Shown here: piece after piece, positions 48,656-58,722 of the stretch
Numbering within the stretch: position 1 is the stretch's first letter
Layout: every line of letters begins with the position of its first letter
Made by a program: the position numbers and the translations under genes
Notes under the pieces: generated by a model
The model's input: only the letters and a program-made list of their open reading frames with translations
Told to the model about the DNA's origin: nothing
Database searches by the model: none
DNA from: Symsagittifera roscoffensis
Taxonomy: Eukaryota > Xenacoelomorpha > Acoela > Convolutidae
Direction of reading: 5' to 3'
Length of the DNA: 60,000 bases
Assembly: GCF_963678635.1 (NCBI RefSeq)
Contig: NC_087069.1
Span: 42,309,883 to 42,369,882 of the forward strand

Positions 48656-49403
48656 AGGATTTTAGTAGGTCTATCTCGGGCAATCCGAAGGCAGATAGGT
48701 AACACAGGACTCGGTGGGTGCAATAGACGCCCACTTGAGAAAAACACTGCCTTCAAGTTTTGTCTGTTTGGTGTAGCACCAAGCAGGGAAAGCTCTTGCT
48801 TTAGAAACAAGTTCGACTATTACATTGCGACTGACTGAAGAACAAAACACATTAAGTTTTTCATTAAAATTATTCTTATTTTTCTTCATTTTGGTTTGAA
48901 ATCAATAATATATGTCTTTGATTTGGTAGTGAGAACACTATCTTTTAAATAAATTGATATCATCAAACTGTGCTAGCTTCATATCTTACAACTAATAATC
49001 GATTATTGTGAATAAATTCAATACACGCTGTACTGTGATAACATACAAGGATTCGTGGTCACTATTTAAGTGAAACTTTTGGAATTTATTGTGTTGTGTT
49101 ATTGTTATCAGTAGTCAGTCTAAATGGACACTAGCAATCGAATTGAGTGTATAGGCAGTAAGAAGTGATAAATTGAAAATGAGTCTAGTCAAGTCAATGA
49201 TACCCAAACTAAGATATAGCTCCACGAAATTCATACCAAAGAAACAGAGAAAAGCAATGAACGACCCTTTTTGTGGAAAGGATCACACGATTCCGGACCG
49301 ACGAAGGGAAGAAAGTTTCAGGCATAATTGTTGAAACCGGTAGTCAAAAGTCCTCAGAAGGACAAAAGCAAGGTTAGATGTAGAGGTCCATTCGGACCCT
49401 GCC
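48656..49403 (+). other. Retroelement 5' leader with short upstream frame
   Basis: Non-repetitive leader between unit B and gag. An ATG at 49,179 opens a 47-codon basic frame (MSLVKSMIPKLRYSSTKFIP onward, ending at TGA about 49,331) just before gag. It may be the true gag N-terminus, now frameshifted. Confidence 0.45.
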
Positions 49404-52279
49404 ATGGATGAGAACCAAGAGGGACATGGACCGGAAGGGAGAGGAAACACAAAATTGGCGAGTGAATCTACTCCGGTAGAACAAGGTGAAGATTTTGCCA
49501 CTTCCACCGGTACCCTGGACCGAGAAGAGATGTCGGAACTGTCCGACATCTCTACTGAAAATGTGGCGACTACAAGATCACCCACAGACAACACCATGAT
49601 GCTTGGCGAGACGGAGAAACCGGCAACGTCCTCATCGTTTTCAGAAAGAGTGAAGAATAGTTTCGGAAAATTCTTTCCATTTACCATGGGAACGGGTACA
49701 GGCGATGAAGCAGAAACCCATGTAGAAGAAGAAGACGACGACGGGCAAGATGACTTTGGATCTCAAGTCAGCCTCAATAGCTCGACTCAGGAGAATGACG
49801 CATACACCGATAGAGAGGCTGGTACCATGGACCAATTTGGTGTGTTAAAAACAATAAGAAAGACCACAAACGGATCAGGCCAGTCAGGAGACTTTGTGAA
49901 CATGACGAATTTGGAAATGCGAACTTCGAAGAATAGAACCTGTGGCTATGTGACGCACTTGCGGATCCAGAAGTGGATCAAGAAAAGACGCCGAGGCAGA
50001 GAATTAAAGCCCAAATCTCGACCAGCACCAAGCTACCTGGGATCGACCGGATGACACCGCCACTGGTGACGCCATTAGTGGATAACGGAGCATCAATTGA
50101 AGAAGCCTTGGCCAACATAGTGGGCAGCATAGGAGAAAAAAATGAACAGATGTCCTTAAGAATGAGTGAACTAGAAAGGGCAGTCCACGTCGAGAGAGAA
50201 AATCTGAGAGAAGAGATCAACCGCAACAGACAAGAAGTTAGTAGAAGCGAAAAACGCTTGAAGGAGAAAACGAATGAACACTTGGCGAAGAGCCTGTCGC
50301 GAATGACGAGGGAAGCTGAGCAGAGAGAGCTACGATTGAGAGACGACATGGAGAAGTTGAGAATTCAGCAAGAGCAGACTCTTGGGACTCTTGCCACGAA
50401 GATAGATACGATGACGGAGAGGCGAACTCATGCGATCATGGATAGGTTGGACGGGCTACTAGGCAGCAGGAGTGGATCAAAAAATGGGGAATCGAACTCG
50501 GGAGAACCCAGCAGGGAGCCGAAGGTGAGCTTCAATGAACAACAGAATAGGAGAAGGACATATGGATTCACTAGAGGAAGGGGCAGTTCATCAAGCTATG
50601 CCACAGGGGACAATAGAACTCGGGGCCCAAACATCAGAGGAAGCTCAACTGGCAACAGACAGACCTCAAACGAACGACCGACGCAAGATACATATGCGAC
50701 TGGGAGATGTGATTCCAGGAACAGGAGTCATGCGAGTCAAGGAAGAAACAATCCCAGCGATTTGGACAGGAAGGAAAATCCAGAGCCCTTATCAGGGGGC
50801 AATGATTATCAGGCGGGGCATGAAAGAGACGCTACATCAATGGCCACAGCCTTTGAACCTCTAAACAGGTCTTTGAAAACATTTCTTACGAGGTTATCTG
50901 GAACCAATGAACGTAGTGAAGGGTTTTTAAGAAACCAAGATGCTATAAAGACGAATCTGATGGCTGTTTTGATACCTGGATAGAGGTTATGAAACTATAT
51001 TTTGAAGAAGAGGACTTGTCAGAAAGGCAAGAATGCAGTGCTCTTACCAGCAATTTAGAAGGGACAGCCCTAAACTGTGTGATGGCTAAAAAGCAATACC
51101 AGCGGGACACTGCTGAAAAAATTTATTAAATCTTGTTAAATCGTTTTGGCTCAAGGGTGCAAGGACACCAAGCAATGATGCGCTTCGAGAAACGGAGGCA
51201 ACGTGAAGATGAGACAATGCACAAGTTTCTAGACAATTTGGAGATGCTGAGAAGGCGCAATCAAGCAGATGAGTCGAACAGAAGGACGAATCTGGCAGTA
51301 GCCTCAAAATTCAATGATGGTGTGAAGAATGATGAGCTTCGAACAATGTTAGCGACACATTATACACCACTCTCAACCAATGCGCCAATACCAGAGGAGT
51401 TGAGACTCAAGTCAAAAGAATATCTTTTGCTGAAACCTCCATCGAGATCTGTAAATTACAAAAACAATTACGGCAATTTTAACAACGGACTAGCAAACCA
51501 AGGAAACAACTGGTACAAACCAAGGGACAATATGGACAAGAGGCGCTCTTGTGCAAATTGCATTTCGACGGACCATCTTGTGTCGGCATGCCCAGCCTAC
51601 AAACAGGGCTTGAATGCAATAGGCTTTAGCCTCGAGGATGAAGATGCGTGAGAGGTCGATCATGAAGGTTTCATGAGAGGAGTAATTGCGAAATTTGGCC
51701 CACGGTGTTTCTTCTGTAACTTGGAAGGTCATTTTAAATCGGATTGTCCTTATTTCCGGGATGCTGTGGCAGACATCAAGCATCCAAGGCATGAGGAAGC
51801 TTTATCGGGTGTGAAAGCCAGCAAGGCTCGCCTGTTGAGTGAAGCGGAGGCACGCAGAAAAGAAAAACCGCAAGAGCTGACAACGAAGAAGATGCAGGCG
51901 GTAACGGAAGATATACGTGAGCCGGAACCGGTAACTGCAGCGGATTACTTCAAGATCGACTATAGGGCAGCCGCGCGCGAGGGATGCTCTAAATAGAGTC
52001 CAGCAGGAATTGGCGACGAAGGAGATCGAACAGAAGGTGAAGCTCGAACTAGAGAATGAGAAAACTCAGGAAAGGCTGAACGCCTTCGAGGCATCAGAAG
52101 TCGAAGAAACGAAGGCACCAAGTAGTTTGAGCATGAAACTAAATGTGATCTCTGGGCAGTCGTTAGGGATGGTGCCACAGGGAAGCAGAACACAGTCAAC
52201 AATTCCAGTTGCGGGGCATCAGGTGATCAGGAATCTAAGTGAACCTTCAGAGTTCACTATGATGCATTTAGACACATAA
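49404..52279 (+). pseudogene. gag: gag polyprotein remnant
   Basis: Spread over all three frames by frameshifts. 49,404-50,054: acidic, Ser/Thr-rich N-terminal region. 49,973-50,983: Glu/Arg/Lys-rich coiled coil followed by a Gly/Arg/Ser-rich region. 50,950-51,993: capsid-like segment (CFDTWIEVMKLYFEEEDLSE, LEGTALNCVMAKKQY) with a TAA at 51,127, then two canonical CX2CX4HX4C knuckles, CANCISTDHLVSAC and CFFCNLEGHFKSDC, separated by a TGA. 51,990-52,279: Glu/Lys-rich linker to pol. Length (about 950 codons) is large for Ty3/gypsy gag. Confidence 0.82.
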
Positions 52280-52323
52280 GCAGATTATCACATAAGCAGA
52301 CTGAGTCGAAGGCTGTACGAACG

Positions 52324-53517
52324 TTGTTGACGACGGGTGGCCCTCGAACGAAGAAACTCCACGGGCATTACGTGGAAGTCTATGGACCTTATCAAGTGAT
52401 GTTGAACGTTGACGGGATAAGTATCTACACTAGGACCTACGTCACAACAGATAGCGACCAAATGGAGCAGATCTATTTGGGACAGGAAGAACTTAAGGTG
52501 CGCAGAATTGGCCATGATGCCATGATGGAGCAAGACGCGAATCACATTGGATAGGAAGCAGATGTGACTGCACATCTGCTCGACACCAACGGGAAGAAAA
52601 TCGGAGTCACAGGGCTTCTGGACACAGGAGCAGTAGTGAGCGTGTTGCCGATAAAAGCTGGGGAAAGAATGGACTTGACGAGGGAAGCCATAATTCCGAC
52701 AAATCTTCGACTGGCTGCAGCCAATCGAGGAGCGACTTACGTAGCCGGAAGGACACCAATAACGGTCCTCCACATGGGAGGACGGGGTCTTTGGATGAGC
52801 TTCTTGGTGGTAGAGAATTTGGACGACTCCGACCAGTTCATCTTGGGCAGAGATTTTGTCAGGAATTTTGACGTGATGATTGACTTGAACAGCGGCCTAA
52901 TAAGGATTAGAAACCCGGACCGGAAGTATGTTAAGAAACCAATTAATAGATAAATTACAGATGAAAACAAGGTACCAATCTTTTTAGATAGAAAGGTAAA
53001 ACTACAGCCGGAACAAGCTGTAGTAGCAATTTTCAGAATGAGAAATTTGAATTCGTTAAGTGATAGTATACAGGTTTGTTTGGTACCGAACCCAAGTAGT
53101 CAAAGTTCAGTGATTTTAGGCCGGAGCTTCTCTGTAACTCGAAACGGACTGTGTGTCAGTGTGTTATTGAACACACTGGACACCACGGTTTCAATCCAGC
53201 GTGGAATGAAACTTGGTCACGCTTTGCCGATGAGGACCGACTATAAAGAGACACAAAATTTGAAGAGATATATTGTGAAGACTGCCCTTATTATGCCAAT
53301 AAAGATAAAATTAAAAAAAAATAATGAATTTAAATCTATTCATATACTGTTTTCAATGAAATCCGAAACGGACGACGGCTTGTCGAACTGCTCGAATTTT
53401 CCGGAACGCCCCTCGTCGTATGAACTAGAATCTGACAAACCGGTTTTGCCAGAAAGAGATAACTTAAAAGTGAAAATAGGCGAGCGAGATTCCATAGGAA
53501 AGGCACAAGACGAATGA
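52324..53517 (+). pseudogene. pol: Retropepsin-like protease and linker
   Basis: One frame with stops at 52,552 (TAG) and 52,951 (TAA). Active-site LLDTGAVVSVLP, then AANRGATYVAGRTPI and the flap/dimer side FILGRDFVRNFDVMIDL, all typical of a clan AA aspartic protease. The frame continues about 180 codons (LGRSFSVTRNGLCVSVLLN) to the RT. The usual segment just before Ty3/gypsy RT that ends in a P-x-R-R-x-x-P-like block is absent, so a deletion at about 53,510 is likely. Confidence 0.85.
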
Positions 53518-54236
53518 CGCCACATAAATCGGAAGCGTTCCGAGCGGAAATAGAAATGTTGCTCGAATACGACATGATAGAACCCTCGAAATTGCCCTGG
53601 GCTTGCGGGGTAGTCATGGCAAAAGAGAAGGGGCAGCTTAGGTTGTGTTGCGACTTTCGTAACTTGAACGCAGTGACAATAAAAGATGCGTACCCGATAC
53701 CGCGAATACAAGAGAGCCTCTTGAAACTTGGTGACGCCAAGTACTTCACCACACTGGACTTGGGTTCTGGCTTCTGGCAGGTCCCTCTGCGGAAGAAGGA
53801 CAGAGAAAAGACAGAATCGCATGTGAATTGGGGTTGTACCAGTGGAAGAGGATGCCCTTCGGCTTGTGCAACGCAACAGCCACTTTTCATAGACTGATGG
53901 CTCAGGCTTTGACCAGAGTGACGAAGAATTACGGGAACCTGGTGATGTGTTACGTGGATGACGTGGTCATAGCAATACCCACCCTGGAAGACCACACTGA
54001 TCGGCTCGATGAGGTCTTTGGCTGCATGGAGAGAGCAGGATTGAAATGAAAGCCATCGAAATGTGAGATCCTCAGGGATTCAATCAAGTATCTAGGAAGA
54101 ATGGTGGACAGGCATGGTGTGAGGCCGGACCCGGAAGCAGTAGAGGCTGTGTTGGCATGGAAGGCTCCCAGAATGGACACACAACTCATGAGCTTCCAAG
54201 TATTCGCCAATTAATACCGTGAGTTCTTAAAAGGAT
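53514..54236 (+). pseudogene. pol: Reverse transcriptase
   Basis: MTPHKSEAFRAEIEMLLEYD, WACGVVMAKEKG, CCDFRNLNAVTIKDAYPIPR, FTTLDLGSGFWQVPL (first Asp), then a one-base frameshift near 53,825 to RMPFGLCNATATFHRLMAQ and the catalytic YVDDVVIA (about 53,950). A TGA at 54,047 and a TAA at about 54,213 interrupt the thumb (AN*YREF, where the family has a Tyr). The catalytic aspartates themselves are present. Confidence 0.92.
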
Positions 54237-54818
54237 ATGCAGAGCTATCAAAAGGTGTATCCTATGCAGGAGCTGATGCGCAACAAAGGAAAGAAGTTGG
54301 AATGGAACGAAGAAGCACAAGCTGCCTTCGAGAACATAAAGCGGGAACTGTGCGAAGCGCCAGTACTAGGCATGCCTACAGAGAAGGGCATGTATGCTCT
54401 TGACACAGACGCATCAGTAGTAGCCATCTTAAGAATACTGCATCAGGAGCAGGAATGGAATGGAAGAACAGTTCTCCGTCCCATTGCATATGGCAGCAAG
54501 ATGTTAAGTGACCCTGAGATGAAATAAGGTGCACCGAAAGCAGAAATGTTTGCAGTAGTCACATTCGTGGAAAAATACCGCGCATACTTGGGGAGCGCTA
54601 CCTTTAAGTTACGCGTGGTCAACAGAGCGCTATCTTGGTTGAAGACTTACACGATGGATCAGAGTTATATTGGCAGATGGATAGTAAGATTAGATGGCTA
54701 CCACATGATAATCGAGCAAAGGATGCAGAATAAACACCAGAATGCTGACAGCCTCAGCAAGAAGACCGATTTCTATGAAAGATTGGAACAGAAGCAAGCC
54801 AATCAGGCAGAAATCTAG
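54237..54818 (+). pseudogene. pol: RNase H domain
   Basis: LDTDASVVAILRILHQEQ supplies the first acid and APKAEMFAVVTFVEKYRAYL the second. The position that is Asp in the family motif (TDH.AL-like) is Val here (RVVNRALSWL). It ends ADSLSKKTDFYERLEQ, typical of the RNase H end. Stops at 54,525 (TAA) and 54,816 (TAG). The reading frame is otherwise unbroken onward to 56,981. Confidence 0.87.
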
Positions 54819-56177
54819 GAAGGGTTCTCGTTTCTGGACAATGAAACTTATGAAGCGCTTCCCTTGACGAGATGGTTAGACAAGTCTGGACATCAATTTC
54901 CAGGACATCCTGAGTTACCTGTAGAGAAGGCAGCCGAGATAAAGATTCTATCCAAGAAGGACCCGGTGCCCTTGGATCTGTTGCTGCGCTCGAACCCTGT
55001 CCAGCAGGAACTCTCTCGCATGAGCATTAACTGCCTCTCATTATTGGATAAAACGGTGCAGGTCACACCTTAAGTGACGCGGATGCTGAGTGGATTGTTG
55101 GAGAGAGATATGACCAGAGTTGGCCCCGAGTGGGCAGCAGCCATGGCATCACTGACAGTCAGCGAGAAAGTGAAGATCATGCCGTCGAGACGACAACACA
55201 AAGAAAATGAAAGGGATTGTAGGACTATAGTTTATCAACTAGTGTCCTCGATACCCCAAAACGTCTTGACAAGCGCATCATGCAAACGGAAAGAACAGGG
55301 GGACGATACGCAAAAGAAAACCGATACCTTTGAAGACCAGGATAAGGAAGGTGAGGAGGTTGAATAGAACCTAGGGCAAGATAATTTGTCCGGGGAGACG
55401 AACGACGAGGAATGCAGGCGAGTTCAGGATCAACACCCGGTACAAGAAAGTTTGTCCGGGGAGTCGGATGTAGAAAAAATAGTTCCTGATGAGTAACAGG
55501 GCCTGAAGGATAAAATTTTGTCCGGGGAGTTCAGATGGATGAACAGGACGCACAGAACTGATCCGGAGGAGGAAACGTGCTTCATTGCAGACTCTTTAAT
55601 TGATGATAGTTCCCGGAATTCAGGAGTCGACACCTACTCAGACAGGAACTGGAGCTCAGGATCGGAACTGTCAGAGCTAGCGTTCCACTCACTACTAGTG
55701 GAGACTCGAGCAAGGGATCTGGACAGGGAGGTATATCAAGACCCTAAAAGTGATCGCTACCTCATACCAGGTGAAAGAGTCTTTGACAACGCAGCAGATG
55801 ATTTGGAAACAATAGCGGTATCGAAACGTTCGATAAGTTTGTTGCCACAAAAAGAGGTAGTCAGGACTGATCTTCAACCGTTCGAACAAGAAACACGACC
55901 GTTGGCGAAGATTTGGTGCGTTAAGATTGAAGATGACACGCATCAGCCAGATGAAACAAATAGTCAGATAAGAGTAATGAAGACATACTTGAAGGCGAGA
56001 TACAGACTCTCGGACCTACTAAGAGCGCAGAGAAATGACCGCATGGCGAGCAACCTGAAAAGGTGGATCAAAAATGGAGCTCCGGACAAAGGTGACCTGG
56101 AGGAAGATAGTTACTGCATTCTGAGACAGTACTTTATGTAGAAAGAGGGAAGGTTATATCTGAACAAGGATGAAATT
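54819..56177 (+). pseudogene. Long spacer between RNase H and integrase
   Basis: About 450 codons in the same frame as RNase H and IN, interrupted only by stops (55,071, 55,365, 55,494, 56,139). Hydrophilic and acidic. It includes PSRRQHKENERDCRTIVYQL, three LSGE repeats, and LKARYRLSDLLRAQRNDRMA just before IN. I recognise no catalytic domain. Such a long insert at this position is unusual for Ty3/gypsy pol. Confidence 0.7.
55388..55530 (+). repeat. Three copies of TTGTCCGGGGAG (Leu-Ser-Gly-Glu)
   Basis: Identical 12-base blocks near 55,388, 55,449 and 55,517, all in frame, encoding NLSGE, SLSGE and ILSGE. A fourth identical block occurs at about 57,986 (FLSGE). No synonymous difference is seen among the four. 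Confidence 0.85.
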
Positions 56178-57105
56178 GTGGCTTGTAAGAGAAGAGAAGA
56201 AGACAAGGTCCTGTACAAATATAATGCGATAGTGTTGCCGCAACTCTATCAGACAGAACTTTTATTCAGGTCACATGATCAGATGGGCGATCAGGGAATC
56301 GACAAAGTATACCAGAGAATCCTGAAACGCTTTGAGTGGCCTGGAATGAAAAAGGCATGCGAGAAGTGGGTAACAGCATGTCTGTCATGCCAACAGGTCA
56401 AGGGTCCAAGGAAATTGCGGTTTCCCTTGCAGTATATCGAGTCATTTGAATTCAACGAGGTGGTGCAGATTGATCACCAAAAGATATGAATGACAGAAAG
56501 TGGTTACAATCAAGTCTTGGTCATGATAGATCAGTTCACGAAGTATGCAGAGGCCGTGCCCTGCATAACTGCCACAGCAGAAGAGACGTGCGTTCACCAA
56601 ATCAATACGTGGATAGCGAGACATGGTTGTCCAATGACGTTTCAATCAGCTCTCGTGGGAGAACTTACGAAAGAGCTCATGAGACGTTCACAGGTGGCTC
56701 AAGCTCACTCCACGACATGCCATCCCCAGACGAATGGCTTAGTGGAAAGGCAAGATCGAACGTTAGTGTCGATGCTGAGGGTACATTGTTCCAAGTACAT
56801 GAAGGATTGGGACAGATATCTTCCACAGGTGATGGGAGCTTACAACAGCAGGCAACACTCCACCACCGGAGTTAGTCCACACATGATGTTAACCAGACAC
56901 GAGAAGTCTTTGCCCTTGACTTTCTTTTATCCAGAGTATGAGGGGAAAAAAACATCACCACAAGTCTACGTAAAAATGTGATTAGACGTCAACAAGAACT
57001 AAACGACTTGTGTAGACGGAACACTCAGCAGGCACAGGCAAGGCAGAGGAAAAGACTCGATAAAAAAGCAGCTGGTCCAAAAGCTTACTCGGTAGGAGAC
57101 TATGT
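56178..57105 (+). pseudogene. pol: Integrase zinc-binding and catalytic core
   Basis: HHCC region: LLFRSHDQMGDQGIDKVYQR with CLSCQQVKG; the second His of the usual G-H-x-G is Asp. Core: VLVMIDQFTKYAEAVP (first Asp), MTFQSALVGELTKEL where the family S-D-x-G-x-x-F block with the second Asp is deleted, and TNGLVERQDRTL (catalytic Glu). TGA at 56,487. Frame 54,237-56,981 continues; then a frameshift. The copy cannot integrate. Confidence 0.92.
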
Positions 57106-58022
57106 ATGGGAATTTCAAAACGTTATACCACCGAAAGGAACGAAAATGCTCCTAAAATGTGGAGGGGACCCTTCATGATTACGGAAGTGCACCAGGAGGG
57201 ACGTTTTTATAGACTGAGTACCGGCCGAGCCGCTCACTACGAGAACATTAAGCCACACAACCCACCTACAGAAGACTGGTGTATACCTGCAGACATGGAA
57301 GAGGGGGATTATCTGATGATGGACCCTGCCTGTGAGGTCAATGAGAGGGGCACCAGGGGAAAGAACGATGGAAATGAGGTCGTAGAGGAAGGATCAAGTC
57401 CACCACTGGACCTGGATACCAACGAAGTGATTGAAGCAGATGAAGAAACCTTACCCTACGCAGAGGAGGACTGGCAAGACCCCGAACAAATGGAGGTCCC
57501 CAATAATTTGGAACCAGATTTTCCGTTTACGATACAGACTCGACAGAGTGACAAGACAAGACTCACGAAGAAATATAATCCTTACGGAGATGACTTCACA
57601 GTGGACAGGATAGATCTGAGATAGTGGAAGAAGTATTGGGTCTGGAAGAAATAACTGTGTCACAGGTCATCGACATAGTCGACGATCAGGACGAGGAGTG
57701 GGTCGATGACTGGTCCAATCCCGAGGTAGAATTCGATGACGAGCAACAGCAATTCTATGAACAAGACTTGACGAAACTGCGTGTCTTGGAACGGCTGAAC
57801 GAATTGACGTCGGACCCAATGGAGACCAGTGTCACGATTCAAGAGGTAGATCGCGAAAGCATGAAATACATAAAAACCGAAAGGGATGATCCTTCCTGGG
57901 CTGCCCAGGAAAGGCAATTACTCATTCCTGCTTCCAACCTCGATTTAATATCCGGTATGCAATCGACGGGGACGTCAATGGATTTTTTGTCCGGGGAGTG
58001 GGGGTGGGCTAACCCACACTGA
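57106..58022 (+). pseudogene. pol: Integrase C-terminus (GPF module) and acidic tail
   Basis: MWRGPFMITEVHQEGRFYRL, then HYENIKPHNP, is the GPY/F module of Ty3/gypsy integrases. A tail of about 250 residues follows, strongly acidic (YAEEDWQDPEQME, DDQDEEWVDDW), crossing one frameshift at about 57,620, and ending FLSGEWGWANPH at TGA 58,020. Confidence 0.82.
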
Positions 58023-58397
58023 AAAATTATTAATAAAAAAATTAAGAATAGCAAGAGAGACAGGTGATATAGAAGCAGAAACATGCGAGGACCCTAGGAA
58101 ACCGGACATAGGGAGAGTATTTGAGTCATATTTTAACTTGCCAAGGGAATACTCAAGTAGCATAATATTGACAGATAGCGATTTTATACTCACAAATAGA
58201 ACATGTGCGATAGCGATCACAGCAGACATGAGTTTTAAGACAGCGTTAGCAGCAAATTTTAAGAGAAAATATAAAAACATAGAAATCCTTGGGAAGCAAA
58301 GACCAGGAATAGGGGGCGTAGCAGCCTTGCCTCCGGTGGCGTCACAGATACTGGGAAAGTAATTATGCTTCTTGATATAACACGTAATATTCTCTGA
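57949..58397 (+). pseudogene. Macrodomain-like frame downstream of pol
   Basis: A 138-codon frame (57,949-58,362) overlaps the end of pol in another frame. From about 58,108 it follows the order of an OARD1/ALC1-type macrodomain: GRVFESYF, LTDSDFIL (the beta-strand with the Asp/acidic pair), CAIAITADMSF, ALAANFKRKYKNIEILGKQR, PGIGGVAALPP. The usual Gly-Ala-Gly-Ile-Ala loop reads KTALA. After the TAA at 58,360 the next hydrophobic strand continues in another frame (GKVIMLLDITR) to TGA 58,395, so a frameshift lies near 58,340 and the C-terminal half is missing. Macrodomains bind or hydrolyse ADP-ribose. No ATG is obvious, so expression as a pol extension or through splicing is inferred. A chance resemblance cannot be excluded. 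Confidence 0.6.
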
Positions 58398-58722
58398 TAC
58401 TATTATACAAGTATACTTACATAAGAAACACTATTTAAGTATAGGCTGAGCTTTAGTAGCATGCAGGAAGGCGTCATACTAAATGTATATTGTGTGTGAT
58501 ATGGGTGTTATGTTATGTTATGTGTTATGTCATAAAGACCCTGGGTAAGAAGGAATTAGTCAGCATGAATAACCGAATGACGATCTTAGGAAAAGATCCA
58601 AAGTTGGAGTAAAGCTGACAAATGTGATATTCGTGACCTCTTTTCTAGATCCTGATTGATCATTTAATTATTCACTTGATTTCAATTCATCAAACTGATA
58701 ATAGAATCGAATCTGAAGGAAC
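58398..58722 (+). other. Spacer before the 3' ORF
   Basis: AT-rich, non-coding. Contains a short (TTATG)n run at about 58,508-58,532. No polypurine tract or LTR start is seen. Confidence 0.5.

Noticed and set aside
53336-53995. 219-codon frame on the minus strand opposite RT
   Set aside because: Antisense shadow of a conserved RT region; no domain of its own.
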